A stretch of 64,000 nucleotides of DNA, taken from Allomuricauda sp. M10 (lineage in GTDB: Bacteria; Bacteroidota; Bacteroidia; Flavobacteriales; Flavobacteriaceae). This document shows positions 62,680-64,000 of this stretch, piece by piece; the stretch's first letter is position 1, and each line of letters begins with the position of its first letter. The DNA lies in the NCBI RefSeq assembly GCF_020782875.1, contig NZ_JAJGBN010000006.1:1-64000 (forward strand), read 5' to 3'. A model generated the notes under the pieces. That model was not told the DNA's origin and did no database searches. It saw nothing but the letters and a program-made list of their open reading frames with translations. The position numbers were made by a program, and so were the translations under genes.

Positions 62680-64000
62680 TTATAATGTTATGGTCAAGTA
62701 ATTAATGGCAATCACGGTTTGGTTGTATTGGTTGAGCACATCCAAGTAATTCAACTGTATTTCGTAGGCATTCTCCAAACTTTGGATGTATTGAAAAAAG
62801 TCGATTTCCCCATTGCTGAAGTTGCCCGAAGCGGCTTTCAAAATCTGTTCGGAAAGCAACCCCCCTTCATCTTCATAATAGGAAAGTTCCTTGGTCTGCT
62901 GTTCCAACTGTTGCAAAAGCGATTTGTGCCTTTGGGTTGTGGTAATGCTGATCTCCTGGTTTTCCATGGCCGTGATCTTGGTCTGGATCTTTGAGGATTT
63001 CACCCTGTTGCTGTGTCCGAAGAAAAACAACGGAACCCTTATTCCCAATTGAACGCCATACAACGAAGTGCCCAACCCTTTGTTCGTACCTTGAAAATAT
63101 TCCAAGTCGATGTCCGGAAGCAATCGGTTTTCTTCCAAACTTTTTTGGGCATTGCTCAGATCTTGACGCTGATTCAAAAAAGCGGTTTCCGTTTCTGATA
63201 GTCCAGTAGCATTCAGAACGGAGAGTTTTCCCGGGTTTTCGACGGCAATGTCCAATGTGTCCCCACTTTGCACCAAACTAAAAATCAAAGCTTTTGTTGT
63301 CAATATTTCCCTTTGGATCTTGGAGTAGGCATTGGCAATCTGCCGTTGTTTGGCCTGCGCAGTTACCTTTTCCAGATAGTTGGTCTCACCAAGCTCAAAA
63401 CGTCGGTCCGCCGCATGGGCAAACTTGGTGTAGATGCTATCCAACGTGTGGTACATTTTAGCCTTTTGATGCAGTGTTTGGTAATCGTAATAGGCTGTAC
63501 TCAATGCTTGGAACAAGGTCTTTTTCTGAAGTTCCAAAGAGGATTTTTGCAGCTCGAAATTCGATTTCTGCACCTTGCTCTTGGCCCCATACACCGTCGG
63601 GAATTCCAACATCTGCTTTGCCCCGAAAACCTTCAAGGGTTCTCCGTTCAAGGCCAGGTTGTTCTCGTCATATTGATAGTAGAAATCCGTTTTTTCCAAC
63701 TGAAAGGCGGTTCCCTTCAATACTTCGGCCTGGTCCACCATCAAAGCGCCTGCCTGAATTCCCTTGTTGTTTTCCACAGATAGGGACTTCAAGTCTTCAA
63801 GGTTCAGTTTGGTTTGGGAAAATCCAGAAAAGGAAAGCAGGATTAGAATTAGGGTCAATCCCTGATTTTTCATCATCTTTTTCATTTTTCTTCTTTGTCT
63901 CATTCCCTTGAATTTGATGTTATGGGAATATGCATACAAAACAGGCAATACCACCAAGGTGAGCATGGTTGCCGTTACCAACCCACCGATAACCACCGTG
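62680..64000 (-). CDS. 3' end of a CusA/CzcA-TolC fusion protein (partial)
   Basis: The window edge cuts this minus-strand gene. The visible part starts with the last RND transmembrane helix (TVVIGGLVTATMLTLVVLPVLYAY), typical of the C-terminus of CusA/CzcA pumps. The frame then continues without a stop through a basic linker and a signal-peptide-like segment (KNQGLTLILILLSFSGFSQ) into a full TolC-family outer-membrane factor of about 390 residues. Fused RND-TolC proteins of this type occur in Bacteroidota. A separate TolC made from internal ATGs near 63876-63903 is also possible. Confidence 0.85.
   Translation of the reverse strand, partial: TVVIGGLVTATMLTLVVLPVLYAYSHNIKFKGMRQRRKMKKMMKNQGLTLILILLSFSGFSQTKLNLEDLKSLSVENNKGIQAGALMVDQAEVLKGTAFQLEKTDFYYQYDENNLALNGEPLKVFGAKQMLEFPTVYGAKSKVQKSNFELQKSSLELQKKTLFQALSTAYYDYQTLHQKAKMYHTLDSIYTKFAHAADRRFELGETNYLEKVTAQAKQRQIANAYSKIQREILTTKALIFSLVQSGDTLDIAVENPGKLSVLNATGLSETETAFLNQRQDLSNAQKSLEENRLLPDIDLEYFQGTNKGLGTSLYGVQLGIRVPLFFFGHSNRVKSSKIQTKITAMENQEISITTTQRHKSLLQQLEQQTKELSYYEDEGGLLSEQILKAASGNFSNGEIDFFQYIQSLENAYEIQLNYLDVLNQYNQTVIAINYLTITL

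Noticed and set aside
1..64000. CRISPR arrays, insertion sequences, prophage or defence islands
   Set aside because: No regularly spaced repeats, transposase or integrase genes, or phage structural genes were seen. The dgt gene alone is not evidence of a defence system.

Overview
The window looks like chromosomal DNA of a marine Flavobacteriaceae bacterium, most like the Muricauda/Allomuricauda/Flagellimonas group. This is inferred from gene content and protein style only. Supporting signs are about 40% GC over most of the window, A-rich leaders without Shine-Dalgarno sequences, Bacteroidota-type -7 elements (TAnnTTTG) upstream of many genes, families typical of the phylum (DUF3109, DUF3078, DUF6503, LytTR/His_kinase pairs, a Pit transporter with a PhoU-like tail, an RND pump fused to a TolC domain) and carotenoid genes. 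I saw no tRNA, rRNA, CRISPR array, insertion sequence or prophage.

Layout. 1-3.7 kb: a secreted Gfo/Idh/MocA oxidoreductase, an HD hydrolase, a PlsC-type acyltransferase and a bacilliredoxin. 3.7-11.5 kb: TerB-DnaJ protein, HupE-like protein, dCMP deaminase, S41 protease, MarC, DUF3109 and a TPR histidine kinase/LytTR pair. 11.5-12.4 kb: a poorly coding gap. 12.4-16 kb: class Ia ribonucleotide reductase (nrdB, nrdA). 16.1-25.7 kb: a sugar-oxidation locus with a GMC dehydrogenase and its small subunit, divergent from two TIM-barrel isomerases, an MFS transporter, a Gfo/Idh/MocA enzyme and two DUF1080 proteins. 25.8-41 kb: mostly housekeeping (yicC, gmk, nadD, pit, dgt, dxs, tadA, csp, ClC, aspS), with an exported GH130-like enzyme. 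41-49.7 kb: a MORN-type small protein, a TetR-TolC-adaptor-RND efflux operon and an ECF sigma factor with a partner membrane protein. 49.8-54.5 kb: isoprenoid/carotenoid genes (polyprenyl synthase, lycopene cyclase) and an inositol oxygenase-symporter pair. 55.2-61.5 kb: an iron locus with a TonB receptor divergent from DtxR, a membrane-tethered DtxR-FeoA-FeoA protein and a FeoB split into two genes. 61.5-64 kb: a heavy-metal efflux adaptor and the 3' end of an RND-TolC fusion gene that runs off the right edge.

How the genes work together. The sugar locus contains all the enzyme classes of the recently recognised route that breaks glycosidic bonds through 3-keto sugars: two kinds of 3-dehydrogenase candidate, TIM-barrel candidates for elimination, and DUF1080 candidates for hydration or hydrolysis. 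A perfect LacI-like palindrome lies in its divergent promoter. Its GMC and small-subunit genes have abrupt GC-rich blocks that look like recombination. The iron locus combines an outer-membrane receptor, a regulator, an unusual tethered FeoA fusion and a two-piece FeoB around one small divergent promoter with a 16-bp palindrome.
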